DNA of 64,000 nt from Pythium myriotylum (taxonomy: Eukaryota; Oomycota; Peronosporomycetes; Pythiales; Pythiaceae), in the NCBI GenBank assembly GCA_023091665.1, contig JALJCQ010000015.1:930001-994000 (forward strand), in the 5' to 3' direction. Every line of letters begins with the position of its first letter. Within the stretch, counting starts at the first letter, position 1. Shown here one piece after another: positions 9,824 to 19,495 of the stretch. The translations under genes and the position numbers were made by a program. The notes beneath the pieces were generated by a model. That model ran no database searches. It saw nothing but the letters and a program-made list of their open reading frames with translations, and was not told the origin of the DNA.

Positions 9824-11650
9824 TCAGCTACCTCGGTCAGATTCTTTCGAAACATCCGAAAAGCGGCGAGGAGACGATAGGGCCGATGACAACGGCGATG
9901 ACGCTTCAAACAGGCGCTTGTAGATCGAACCGCAAAGCATTATGACCTTGTTGGATGGTGGCTCGTGAGCCTTCTTTCCGTATAGTGCTGTTCAGGTAAA
10001 TCAGAGATCGCCAATGAGTATTTCGTTTGGCTTCACTTGAAAGGCGTCAGAAATGAGCTCACCTTGTTCGTCAATAAGCTCGTGGTGGAAATTGGAGTGA
10101 CCGCATGCACAAACGTGCTTTTTCTCGCGGGGGCTATCGTCTTTGTTGCGGGAACAGTCGTAGTCGTCGCTCTCTCGAACTCTGTAGACACTGCATCGTC
10201 CTGTGCGGCAGACTTTGCACTTTGCTCGAAGATGCCCCTCAATGTCCCGTTTGAAGATGACATGGTCGAGAACGTCTACAAATTCAGCGATATCAGTAAG
10301 TGTCTTCTTGGAATATACCAAAACGATCAAACTGACCGTGCGAGACTCCTGTGAATGTGGTCGTCTCGAGGACAGCACCTATGTTTCGTCGCACATAGCT
10401 CGCGCAAATGTCAAGCAATGATGAAGGTGACATCGGGCCAACGTCGATCGAGTAGAGGTCCTGAAGTCGATCTGTACCGTCGTACCCGCCCAATAAATAC
10501 ATCTTGCTACCAACCACAACGGCGCGGTGGAACGTGCGACTGCTGGGAATACTGCCGGTTGTGCACACTTCACTCCACGTGTTCGTGGTAAGATCAAGTC
10601 GCTGGAAGTCGTTGAACCGACTGTGGGTCTTGTCAACACCCCCAAACACGAACATGTTATCGCCATGAATCACGGCAGTATGGCGATATCTATGCGGAGG
10701 AGGTGCCCCGCTGGTCGAAAGCTTCTTCCATTCCTGTGACTCAAAGTTGTACTCGTATAGATCGTTCAGTGTGTCCCGTCCGTCCCATCCACCGAAGACT
10801 ATCAACCGATTCGTCGCAGTGTGGACAACTCCGCTGTGCCCAAATCGCCGCGTTGGTACTTGTCCCTTGGCGTCCACACGACGCCAGCACTGTTGCGAGA
10901 TCGAGTACTCGGTCAGGTCGTTAAAGCGGCTTGTGCCATTGTAGCCACCAAAGACATAGATGCTGTCGGAATGGAGAACCATGATATGGTCGGTTCTCGC
11001 TTCTGGTCTGTCTCCAATAATGCTCGGCATCTCATCCCATCGTTGGGTCTCTATTCATCAAGTGCGATGGTTAGTGTGCCTTTCCCCCATAAACACCTTC
11101 CACAAAAAGCAATCACCCACCAATGTTGAAGAAGAATAAATCGTTAAAGTAGTTGCCGTCGCGACCATCGTAGCCGCCAAAAATGAACATTCGATTCTCA
11201 TGCATGACTCCGAGCGCACCCGATCGCCGCGGTGGGAGCGCTCCACGAGTCTGCACCTCCGACCACGAGCTCGTGGCTGAGCAACGACCATCGGAAACGT
11301 GAGACCCCTCATTCGACCAGCGGAAATCCTCTGGCCCCTACGCACCAATGTCGAATTGGAAGAGGTCTTGCTGCCGTCGGCGGCGGTCCGTGCCTCCGAA
11401 CACGTACAAGCGTCCGTCTATCGCCACCACAAAGCTCCATTAGCGCTCCGAGCGGCTGCGAGCGCTTCCTCGTTCCTGTCTCACCGTTGCTCGTGACCGT
11501 GTGGCCCGTTCGCGGGCTGTAGGCCTCGCCTAGCGGCTGGAGCTTGTCCCAGGCGCGCACCTCGAGCCCGGCGCTCGGGCCGCCGTCGCTGTTGTTGTCG
11601 CCGCCGCCCGCGCTGTCCGAGCCACCGCGCTTCTTCGCCGCCGCCACCAT
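9824..11650 (-). CDS. six-kelch-repeat protein with Cys/His-rich C-terminal region
   Basis: This is a multi-exon gene that starts at the ATG at 11650 with a Gly/Ser-rich leader. Six kelch blades can be seen from their core: LYVFGG near 11400, MFIFGGYDG near 11180, then IYVFGGYNG, LIVFGGWDG, MFVFGGVDK and MYLLGGYDG between 10970 and 10480. They make one complete beta-propeller, usually a protein-interaction platform. Two C-terminal joins fit well: a 43-nt intron at 10276-10318 and a 75-nt intron at 9988-10062 (GTGAGC...ACAG), both in phase, which extend the protein to a TGA at 9824. The region after the propeller (about 10060-10275) carries CxxC and CxCxH elements that could bind zinc. The 5' joins around 11480 and 11040-11130 are less certain. 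Confidence 0.75.
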
Positions 11651-12933
11651 CGTTGCCTCTCCGCGGCGTTTCCCTTTGTGGGTTGCCCCTCGAGTCGCCT
11701 GCGTCCGTTTCTCTTCGGAGGTTACGCTTTGCGACTGTACAACCGCTCTATTTTTTTGTTGGCTTTGCTTTTTTTTTCTTTCTTTCGGGCTTTTTATAGA
11801 AGCGCGTTGATAGGGGTGAACACGGAAAGGAAAGAGAGAAAGAAATCAGTTTGGAGCGCCGCCGCGGCGAGGTTACGCTGTCAGAGTGATGGTCTCTGTG
11901 TAGCCAACTTGGGCCACTCTTGGTTCTTGTATACTTGGTTGAAGTGGCCACGCCAGAAGTGGCACTCCTCTCAAGTCGTCGATCCATTCTCCTTCTCTTC
12001 GAATGGCCACCCGTTGGGATGAGGAAGATGAGAAACCATCGGCCAGTGGACAGTGGCTGGAATGAAATGGAATGCGATGGCCAGAGGAGCGACCATGCGG
12101 ACTCGGAGATTCCACGCTCTGGTTCAACCGAGAGGCGCAGCTGGAGGGCGGGATTCATTTCATTTCGGGGGCTGCCGTGTGGACCACACTCGCGACTGAC
12201 CAGATGGCTACATCTTCCGAAAAAAAAACGGAATGGGATTCCGGAAATACCGTAATTTGTGGATTTGACTACCTGGAAGCCATGGACTCTGATCTGCCAT
12301 CATCGTCTCATCAAGAGAGCGTGTGAAACTCTGTCGACACGGTTGCCTTTCTGCTCGTTGTCCCTCGTGGGCCCCATCCCACCAGTGCATAAATCATAAC
12401 CCTGAGATAACATGAACTTTATAAATCATAAAATCTATTTTGAAATAAGTCTATAAATAGACAATCTAAAATCGTGTTTATTAGTACCCCTTTGAAAGCA
12501 ATGCTTCCAGTGGAGCTCAAGCATGACTCGCAGACTGGCTCTTCCGAGCAAGCCAGCACATGGTGCAACGTTGGCAGGTTTCCTGTAGCGAAAGGGGCCG
12601 CGCGGACTGATACACGACGGTCTCAATACGCTGAGCGCTCCTGCGCGTTCACAGTACCGCCCCATGCACGGCGACGTTCAATGCTCGGGTACACTGTTCG
12701 CTGTCGACCATGTCATGGAAACTGATGGATCTGACACGCATCATGCAGCCGGCTGTTGAAGGGACCAGCGTCCATTCGTTGATGTCGAGATCGGAGAGCT
12801 CCGCAGAGAGCGCGGCCCATTCATAGAGTGCCAATCGGTAGAGTCCCTTTCGGATTGAGTGACTCTGCCCTCATTTGGTGATTCACCTCAAGCCTCGCAA
12901 TTGTCGAAGATCCTCACACCCACGCGCCAAACC
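11651..12933. other. long intergenic region before the secreted island
   Basis: No convincing gene on either strand. A pyrimidine-rich stretch (11740-11790) lies just upstream of the kelch gene. It marks the left edge of the accessory island. Confidence 0.5.
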
Positions 12934-13359
12934 ATGAAGGTGTACACGGTTCTCCTCCTCGCTCTCGCGGCTTGCGTCGCTTGCGCCCAGGGCCAAGACA
13001 CGGCCGCGACTGCTGAGAAGCCCAAGAACAGCATCAACCAAGTCAGCAAAGATGACAATGGATCCAACCGCTTCAAGGTCTCACGTCCACGCACGGGTCG
13101 CATGCTCGACGAGGAGCCTGCGGAGACTCGCGCGACGACTCCGCCTCCCGCGAACTTCGGCATCAACCAAGTCAGCAAGGACGAGAACGGCTCGGACCGC
13201 TTCAAGGTCTCGCGTCCTCGCACGGGTCGCAAGCTTCGGGACGAAGGTGAGCCGACTTCTGCCGAGTCGCCAGCCACGTACGGAGTGAACCAAGTCAGCA
13301 AAGACGAGAACGGATCAGATCGCTTCAAGATCGAGCGTCCTCGCACCGGTCGCGAGTGA
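12934..13359 (+). CDS. secreted triple-repeat precursor of the RTGR family (member A)
   Basis: A 141-residue protein with a signal peptide (about 1-19, ending CVACA). Three near-identical 23-residue blocks follow at about 34-56, 77-99 and 118-140, each of the form NQVSKDxNGSxRF...RPRTGR. Spacers of 18-20 residues are rich in Glu, Ala, Thr and Pro. The first two blocks run into MLDEE and KLRDE, so the sequence RKLRDE at 99-104 resembles an RxLR plus acidic motif. The third block ends the protein (RTGRE). A signal peptide, spacers and identical basic-ended repeats are typical of a precursor cut into several peptides, but processing is inferred. It heads a row of related single-block genes on the same strand. 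I know no named family with this motif. Confidence 0.85.
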   Translation: MKVYTVLLLALAACVACAQGQDTAATAEKPKNSINQVSKDDNGSNRFKVSRPRTGRMLDEEPAETRATTPPPANFGINQVSKDENGSDRFKVSRPRTGRKLRDEGEPTSAESPATYGVNQVSKDENGSDRFKIERPRTGRE

Positions 13360-13717
13360 ACAGTATTCCAAAATCCAGCTGCAAAGGAGGAATCCACTTG
13401 AGATTGCCATTCCATGATTGAGAACTGGTCATACAGTTCGAATTTGTGCTTGATTTGCTTGCGTGTTGGTCTGGCTTGTCCAGGTTGGAGAAGACAATGT
13501 GACTGAGGGGCACCAATGTGGACTGCCTCCACGGAAGCTCTGGCTTTACACCCAAGCTCTCCTCCAACACTGTACCAAACAGTCACTACATCCAAGTGCG
13601 TCACCCACCAACTTGCCGCTGGGGATTTGCGGTCGGTAAAGTCAGCACGCAAAGGACTTCGCGGATATGATCTGTCTGGATCTGAGAAGATTGCTGCGAT
13701 GAAGTCACTATCGATGC

Positions 13718-13735
13718 TTGTTCATTCCCACACAC
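13718..13735 (+). promoter_or_regulatory. initiator-like core promoter of member B
   Basis: The sequence TTGTTCATTCCCACA resembles the oomycete initiator (GCTCATTYYNCAWTTT) and lies about 50 bases before the ATG. Equivalent CTCATTCTCA and TTTCATTCACACA elements occur at the same place before members C (about 15430) and D (about 17556). Confidence 0.5.
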
Positions 13736-13779
13736 TCCAAAATTCTCCTTCATCTTCACACAAGAACCCAGTTTGCACA

Positions 13780-14034
13780 ATGAAAGTGTGCACGGCTGCA
13801 GTCTCCGCACTCGTCATGTTCGCCCTCTTTGCATCGGCTCTTGGCGATCATACGGTCTCAGGTGTTTTGCAAACACCTAGAAACAAGTCACTCCGAGGGG
13901 AAGATACTCCAGCGACTGTCAGAACACCGAGCTCGACCGTGGCTGAGCGATCTGCGACAGCAAACCAAGTTGGCGTCGACCCTTTTGCAAGTCGTCGATT
14001 TGAGATCTCTCGTGATCGTACTGGTCGTGAATGA
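13780..14034 (+). CDS. small secreted RTGR-family protein (member B)
   Basis: 84 residues. A signal peptide (about 1-22) with a long Ala/Leu/Phe core is followed by a short variable region with KSLRGED at 36-42, then a Thr/Ser-rich linker (TPATV, SSTV). The C-terminal block closes with RFEISRDRTGRE. The frame is open upstream to 13516, but the signal peptide fixes the start at 13780, just after the initiator-like element. The (S)LR-acidic motif some 15 residues after the signal peptide sits where RxLR motifs occur in oomycete effectors. It lacks the first Arg of a strict RxLR, so this is resemblance only. Closest relatives are members C and D. Confidence 0.82.
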   Translation: MKVCTAAVSALVMFALFASALGDHTVSGVLQTPRNKSLRGEDTPATVRTPSSTVAERSATANQVGVDPFASRRFEISRDRTGRE

Positions 14035-14963
14035 GCTTGTGACTCCAACGCGTTTGATGCAGCGGAGTCGACAACTGGTTGCGGCTGTTGCGAAAGGAAA
14101 CGTGCTTTTGTAGATGCTTCGTATTGTACAGATGAACTTTTCTTGAATTCGAACGACTCAAATGTATGCTATTAATGGATGTGACGTTGGTGTGAACTGG
14201 TATTGGGGTACTACGAAGCGCTGTCGCTTTTTGAAGGAGTGGCCATGAAACGTCACCTCCGTTACCACCAGTTCATACGTTATTGACGACAAATCCGTCC
14301 CCAAAGCTGTCGAAGTGAGCTTTCGCGCAAAGGATATACTTCGAGGTACCTGCCTCAAAAGCCCGTACAGCATCTGGCCAGCCTCCGAGAATTGCGCGGG
14401 AAGAACCGAAACATGGAGGACGATATTTTCATCCTCCTTGTTTCCATGTTATGGAGCTAAGGCGACGTTCACCAGAACAAAGCCACCCGGCCTCGGCAGA
14501 CGCAATCTAAAGTTGTACGGCATAAACACAATCTAAGAGACAGAAGACTGCTCCTTGGCATATCGCACAGCATGAGAAGACAGTTGAAAAGGAGTCTATT
14601 GGCACAGCGAGTGTGACTTAAAATGGCGGTCGAGTTCGAAAAGTTCCGATACTGAAGCGAGATGCAATGCACTAAAGATTTTGGGTGCAAGTTTTAGTAC
14701 AAGGGAGGTCAGCATAACGTCGTGCCCTGTCCCGATCCTACAATGAAGAGAATATAACACTCCAACGCCGTGTCTCGAGCATGTCGTGCTGAGTTGCACG
14801 CGCCAATTATGATTTCAGCACATTGCAAGATTTGTCGCTTCACGTGTTCTACTAACCGCAGTTGGGGGATTCGTAGCACAACAACGTTCCACACGTAGAA
14901 AATTGGAGTCTTGCGCTCGAGTCTTATTGCGACCGAATGTGAAGAGTTTGTGCCGCTGACATT
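14035..14963. other. spacer between duplication units
   Basis: No gene seen. Open frames here are short and without motif. The spacer may be sequence inserted between units 1 and 2. Confidence 0.45.
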
Positions 14964-15041
14964 GGCATCAACCAAGTGGTCAAAGACGAGAACAGATCAG
15001 ACCGCTTCAAGATCGAGCGTCCTCGCACCGGTCGCGAATAA
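14964..15041 (+). pseudogene. relic of the last repeat of member A
   Basis: These 78 bases encode one complete RTGR block (GINQVVKDENRSDRF...RPRTGRE) and a stop codon, with no signal peptide or start upstream. It copies the end of member A with a few changes and marks the left edge of duplication unit 2, so the breakpoint lay inside member A's coding sequence. Confidence 0.8.
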
Positions 15042-15488
15042 ACAATGTTCCAAAATCTAGCTGCAAAGGAGGAATCTACTTGAAATTGCCACTCCATGAT
15101 TGAGAACTGGTCATAGTATAGTGTACGCATTCGTGCTTGATTTGTTTGCGTGTTGGTCTGACTTGTCTAGGTTGGAGAAGACAACGTGACTCAGGGTCAC
15201 AAATGACTGCCTTCGCGGGATGGTCTGGCTTTCCACCTGGGCTTTTCATCTGGATACACCGCCGCCACCATGGAGTCGCCCAACTCCCAAGAGTCTTTAC
15301 TGGACACTTCCTCACTCATTGCAGAATTGCAGTAGATAGAGTCGGCACAAAATAGAAAGGACTTCCCGATTATGCCATGTCTGGATCGGAGAAGATTGCT
15401 GTCACCAAGTCACTGCTGTATCGGTGCCTGCTCATTCTCAGGCATTCGGCAATTCCGATTCATCCTCGTACGAGACCCCGTTCAGATC

Positions 15489-15731
15489 ATGAAAGTATAC
15501 GCCGCTGCACTCTCCGCACTCGTCATGTTTGCCCTCTTCACTTTGGCTCATGGCAAAGATGGTCAGAAACCAGCTAAGAGCAACTCACTCCGAAACGAAG
15601 AAGCGCCCGCGACTGTCGCAACATCAGTCGCACTTTTAGGTGGACGAGTCACAGGAATTGGTCGAGTTGAGATCGACCCGGACGCAAGCCGACGATTCGA
15701 GATCTCCCGTGATCGTACCGGTCGCGAGTGA
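15489..15731 (+). CDS. small secreted RTGR-family protein (member C)
   Basis: 80 residues. A signal peptide (about 1-22) nearly identical in plan to that of member B is followed by NSLRNEEAPATV at about 32-43, a short linker and a C-terminal block ending in RFEISRDRTGRE. The last 12 residues equal those of member B, while the linker between the LR motif and the block differs strongly. So the two ends are conserved and the middle is free to change. The start at 15489 is set by the signal peptide. It lies in duplication unit 2 on the same strand as A, B and D. Confidence 0.82.
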   Translation: MKVYAAALSALVMFALFTLAHGKDGQKPAKSNSLRNEEAPATVATSVALLGGRVTGIGRVEIDPDASRRFEISRDRTGRE

Positions 15732-16200
15732 GCAAGTGTTCCTAGCACGCTTGTAATCCTACATCATCGTAGTTCTTCCTGATGATGCAATGAAGTCTAT
15801 TGAGTTCAACCGCTGTGACTTCTAATAGCTTTAATGGGCTTGGTTCACTGTCCTAGGTCTCATCGTGCTCGGCCCTAAGGGTCAATCTTCGCAGTTCTTG
15901 TGCTATTGTGCTTATGCATAGCATTACTCCGAGTGGCTGTTGCGAGACCTAGGTGTCGAGAACGAGCGTGGTAGCTTTAGGCAATGCCTGAACAATAAGC
16001 CCAGATACCGTAGTGTTGTCATGGAAGGAAACCACGGGCTTTTGGCGTTTGGAAGATTGTAGTGGGTACAGGCTCATGAAGAGCTTTGCCCACGTCCATT
16101 GCTGAGGATGGTCGCCAAGAGGTGATCATCTCCATCAGACTCTGAGACGGGCGGTGCTATGCACAACACCGCCGTCGGAGAGAACAGCAAAGACTCGCAC

Positions 16201-16272
16201 GGCCGTCGTCGGCATATGGGCCGTCGTCGGCATAATGGCCGCCGTCGGCACAACGGCCGCCGTCGGATGACA
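16201..16272 (+). repeat. four-copy 18-base tandem repeat
   Basis: Four head-to-tail copies of a unit like GGCCGTCGTCGGCATAAT with a few substitutions; a partial copy (GCCGTCGGAG) lies just before at about 16171. Confidence 0.8.
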
Positions 16273-17145
16273 GTTGTGAGCGACAAGCAATAGAATAGGA
16301 CAGATTCCATTAAGCACTGAAGTGCCGAGTATACGTCGGCACAACCTTAGAGAGCTCAGCCAGCTCTCTAAACTTTCGCTTTCCGTGGATTCACTACAAG
16401 ATGCAAACGAAGGCTTCCTGGTATAGTGTGCGCCAATAGATCCGTGAAACTCAATCCACGATTGTAGTCGGTCCGTCCGGTACGACGAGAAGTCTATTGA
16501 GTGTTATAAGATTTTCTGCTCTCGGTACTAGGGTAGAGTAAAACCCTACTTCCATCATCATCTTCTTCTTCACAGTAGTCGGCGTTATGGAGGGCAATCG
16601 CCTCGGAATTCGGCCAGACCAAATGCTGTCAAAGAATCGAGTTCTCCAAGAGAGACTGAAGGCCAAGCTCTCAACACCTTCTGCATACAAGCTGCTTGGA
16701 GTGCAGGGAATGGGTCCGCGACAGAGCTGGATATGTTGCGCAGTCATGCGAGAGGCCAAGTCGCTCTCAAACAGCGTGAACTTGGGATCAAAGGCGGTCA
16801 GCGACCGAGCACTTCGACCCTCTCATGAAAGCTTAACCAAAGGATAAGACTTCAGCGAAGTCTGGCCACTCGGTGAGGTTTGTTTTCATCGCACCACCAG
16901 TGAATCGAAGCGAGACTACATAACCTTTCCACCTGCAAAAATCGAAGTTCCACGTTCAAGATAACGCTGCTTGATTACTTCCGAGTGCGAATATTTTTTT
17001 AAATCGAAGCTCCGACTCATCAATGAGAGAATTCTTTTGTGATTGAGTTGCGTTGTGGATGGGCGCGAGTCGTAAAGTACATGCGTTTAGCGACAAGGCC
17101 TCACTACGAATTCATACAGTACTTGGCACATCACGGGCAACATTT

Positions 17146-17186
17146 GTTCAGACGCTGATACATCACTGATGTATCTGTGTCTGAAC
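17146..17186. repeat. 20-bp hairpin with two mismatches
   Basis: The arms 17146-17165 and 17167-17186 are reverse complements except at two positions, with one base between. It ends about 20 bases before duplication unit 3 begins. Confidence 0.8.
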
Positions 17187-17205
17187 AGCTCAAGCTCTCT
17201 TCTGA

Positions 17206-17878
17206 ATCCAGTCCAACAGGGAAAATTCACTTGAAATCGCCGTTTGGTGATAAGGAAGTGGTCATATGTTTTGGTGGTTGATTCGTCCCCGTGTTAGTCT
17301 GGATTGTCCACGTTGGAGAAGACAACGAGACTAAGGGTCACCAATGTAGACTGCCTCCACGGAGGCTCTGGCTTTCCACCCAGATTTTTCTTCCAGATGC
17401 CATGCTGGTATTGAAAGCATCATGTTGGCTCTGGACACGCCTCGTTCAAAGGGGATTTGTTGTTGGTAAAGTCAGTACAGAATGGAAAGGACTTCGCGGA
17501 AATGATCTATCCGGATGTGAGAAGATTGCTGCCATGAAGTCACTGCCGATGGCTTTTCATTCACACACACTTCAGAATTCTCCTCCATCCTCGCACAAGA
17601 CTCCAGTTCAGACAATGAAATTCTACACGACTGCAGTCTCCGCACTCGTCGTTTTCGCCCTCTTTACATCGGCTCACGACGAACGTACGGCCTCAGAGGC
17701 TCAGAGACCATCAAGACTTCGAAGCAATAACGCTCCAGCAACCGTCAAACCATCGAATGCAACGCAGGCTGAACAACCTGCATCGAAGACCACTGGCCAA
17801 GTCGCTAGTCAAGTTGCCGTCGACCCAAATGCTAGTGATCGGTTCGAGATCTCTCGTGGTCGTACTGGTCGTGAATAA
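17206..17878 (+). repeat. segmental duplication unit 3 (spacer plus member D)
   Basis: It matches the spacer and gene parts of units 1 and 2 but lacks the tail of member A. The recognisable start is near the AATTCACTTGAAATCGCC element; the GAGAAGACAACG and GAGAAGATTGCTGCCATGAAGTCACT elements are shared. Confidence 0.78.
17615..17878 (+). CDS. small secreted RTGR-family protein (member D)
   Basis: 87 residues. A signal peptide (about 1-20) is followed by PSRLRSNNAPATV near residues 32-44, a Gln/Ala/Thr-rich linker and a C-terminal block ending in RFEISRGRTGRE. Here the LR motif is SRLR and has lost the acidic residues seen in B and C, while the APATV that follows is kept. The frame is open upstream to 17291, but the duplicated initiator-like element (about 17556) and the signal peptide support the ATG at 17615. 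Confidence 0.82.
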   Translation: MKFYTTAVSALVVFALFTSAHDERTASEAQRPSRLRSNNAPATVKPSNATQAEQPASKTTGQVASQVAVDPNASDRFEISRGRTGRE

Positions 17879-18425
17879 GTTAGTGTCTCCAACGTAATTG
17901 TTGTGACGCAACATCTTGAGTGCTCGACTACTGTGTTACTGTCCGCCGCATGTTTGTATGCTTCTATCCACTGTAAGTCCAACGCACTCGTGCGTCCCAC
18001 ACTTCGTAGTGAACGAATCCAACGTGCTTTATGGCATTTCGATTGACATAGTCTCCACTTTTCTGTGACGAAATAAAATCCTCGAGTACGACTATGCGTG
18101 CAGTATTAGGGCGTCCACATTTTCGAAGGAAACACTTCAAAATGACGGCAACGTTACCAGTAAATCGGCAGCAGACTTCAGCGTATCCGATTATCACGAC
18201 CGTCCAACACGATACCTCCACGCTGCAACCACTGGCAAACCCGCAGAGTGAAATCCGTCAGCACCTGCTCTCACCCTTGTTCCGGTGCTGTAGGAAACAA
18301 AGCAGTGAGGATGATATGAAACCAAAGTAGTCTCGTATTCTTCCCGAAATCAATCTCAGCAAACTGTCATTTTACGCTTCGTGGACTTCAGGTACATCGG
18401 GTGGGGTTAGACTGAAAGTGCGTGC
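17879..18425. other. intergenic
   Basis: No gene seen; the next recognisable sequence is retroelement debris. Confidence 0.45.
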
Positions 18426-18925
18426 GTGGGCATGTACAGCGGCTTGCAGTCACAGAAAGACAGTTGGAATTGGAGACCTCTAGAAGAGATCCAGATCTCA
18501 CTCAACACGGCTGACGAGCTCGAACAGCTTCGACACGCAATTATCATCGTCGACACTACGAACGCAAACGCGAACACCGTCGAGGGGGCCGAATATCGCG
18601 GTTCCCTCGACGGCCTCCAAGCAGCGATGGAGAACAACTGGCACGACTCAACCGACATAGGGGACAGCGCCATCATTCTTCGCCAGATGCGTGAGTGGGC
18701 CCCTAAGAGCACTAGCTCCGACCGCTCTAATGCAGAGCTTGTCCCCTCGCCGATCTCGTCGACGTCCGCCAATGGTGCCATCGCGTGCATGCCCACTACA
18801 GCGTGGCAGGCACCTTGGAAAATCACGCGATGGACACGATACAAACCATCCAGGTCCATCACCCTTCTCGCGGGATCTGCCGTGCAGACCTGGTTCGGTT
18901 CGCGAACTCCGATTTACGACCCTAG
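18426..18925 (+). mobile_element. decayed retrotransposon RNase H fragment
   Basis: In one frame this reads a late RNase H segment (VEGAEYRGSLDGLQAA, then DIGDSAIILRQMREW). After a frameshift near 18740 another frame continues with the C-terminal RNase H pattern (LADLVDVRQWCHRVHAHY, ending QVHHPS). The same pattern, AEYRGLLDGL then VGDSxLIxRQM, is known from retroelement RNase H domains. The N-terminal catalytic strand is not visible. It is a broken fragment in plus orientation, opposite to the other fragments further on. Confidence 0.7.
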
Positions 18926-19147
18926 CTATCTAGCCAAGTTGACACAGGGTAATGGCAGGAGTACTCTGGGAGCAACGGCTATTAGAGAACATGAATTGCG
19001 CTCATTAGACTCAAACCTTCATCACAAAGTAGTAGAATGGCCACCACAGTATCGCTCCATAATCCTGCAACGTCTGGTGGCTTCGGAACGGAACCTGTTC
19101 GGGCTCTGTAGCCATGATGAAGTGATGATACGTGAAACATGGCAAGT

Positions 19148-19495
19148 TCACTGACGTCCTACACGCGGTCGTTCCTTCTTGAATCGGTCACTGCCGCCTC
19201 GGTCAATGTCAACACGAGTGAATTCAAAGCCTTCGCCCTGAGGCTTTACCTTTGCCGGCGCGTCTTCATCCTGAGGTTGCGTTTTCACGGGGGCGACTTG
19301 TGGTGTGCCGAATGTCATCGGAACAACGTTTCGATCCCCAAAAGTCGCCGTGGTGTCTTCTTGTCGGGGGGAATTGTCGATGTAGCGATTGAAACCGCCG
19401 TTGAACTGCTCGAATCCCTGATTGCCGAAGTCTTGCCCTCGAACGGACTCGGAGAGCCCAAGAATGGCGAGAGTGACGATGGTGCAGAGTTTCAT
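19148..19495 (-). CDS. small secreted RTGR-family protein (member E)
   Basis: 115 residues on the minus strand. A signal peptide (about 1-20, ending SVRG) is followed by a QDFGNQGFEQ segment, then SPRQEDTTATF near 42-52, a linker with DEDAPAKVKPQGE, and a C-terminal block ending RFKKERPRVGRQ. The motif differs from the main form by V for T and Q for the last E. It is the inverted paralogue of member F at 23524: the two agree over almost the whole length and share upstream sequence (CGTAGAGCG...CAGCGAATCA before the ATG). The retroelement debris lies between them. Confidence 0.82.
   Translation of the reverse strand: MKLCTIVTLAILGLSESVRGQDFGNQGFEQFNGGFNRYIDNSPRQEDTTATFGDRNVVPMTFGTPQVAPVKTQPQDEDAPAKVKPQGEGFEFTRVDIDRGGSDRFKKERPRVGRQ

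Larger units (their letters stand above)
13278..14034 (+). repeat. segmental duplication unit 1 (tail of member A plus member B)
   Basis: This stretch runs from the third repeat of member A, through a 420-base spacer, to the end of member B. It matches unit 2 at 14964-15731 and, from the spacer onwards, unit 3 at 17206-17878. Matching landmarks include the AGCTGCAAAGGAGGAAT element near 13378 and the GAGAACTGGTCATA element near 13420. Confidence 0.85.
14964..15731 (+). repeat. segmental duplication unit 2 (relic plus member C)
   Basis: It repeats unit 1 in the same order: last block of A, spacer with AAAGGAGGAAT and the ACTGGTCATA element, then a family member. The match is clear to the eye over at least 13365-13510 versus 15045-15200. 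Confidence 0.82.
15732..17205. other. spacer between units 2 and 3
   Basis: No supported gene. It holds a small tandem repeat at 16201-16272 and a hairpin at 17146-17186. Overlapping frames at 16451-16847 on both strands have no motif I recognise. Confidence 0.45.

Noticed and set aside
16161..16272. CRISPR-like array
   Set aside because: The 18-base units are directly adjacent without spacers, and the window is eukaryotic.
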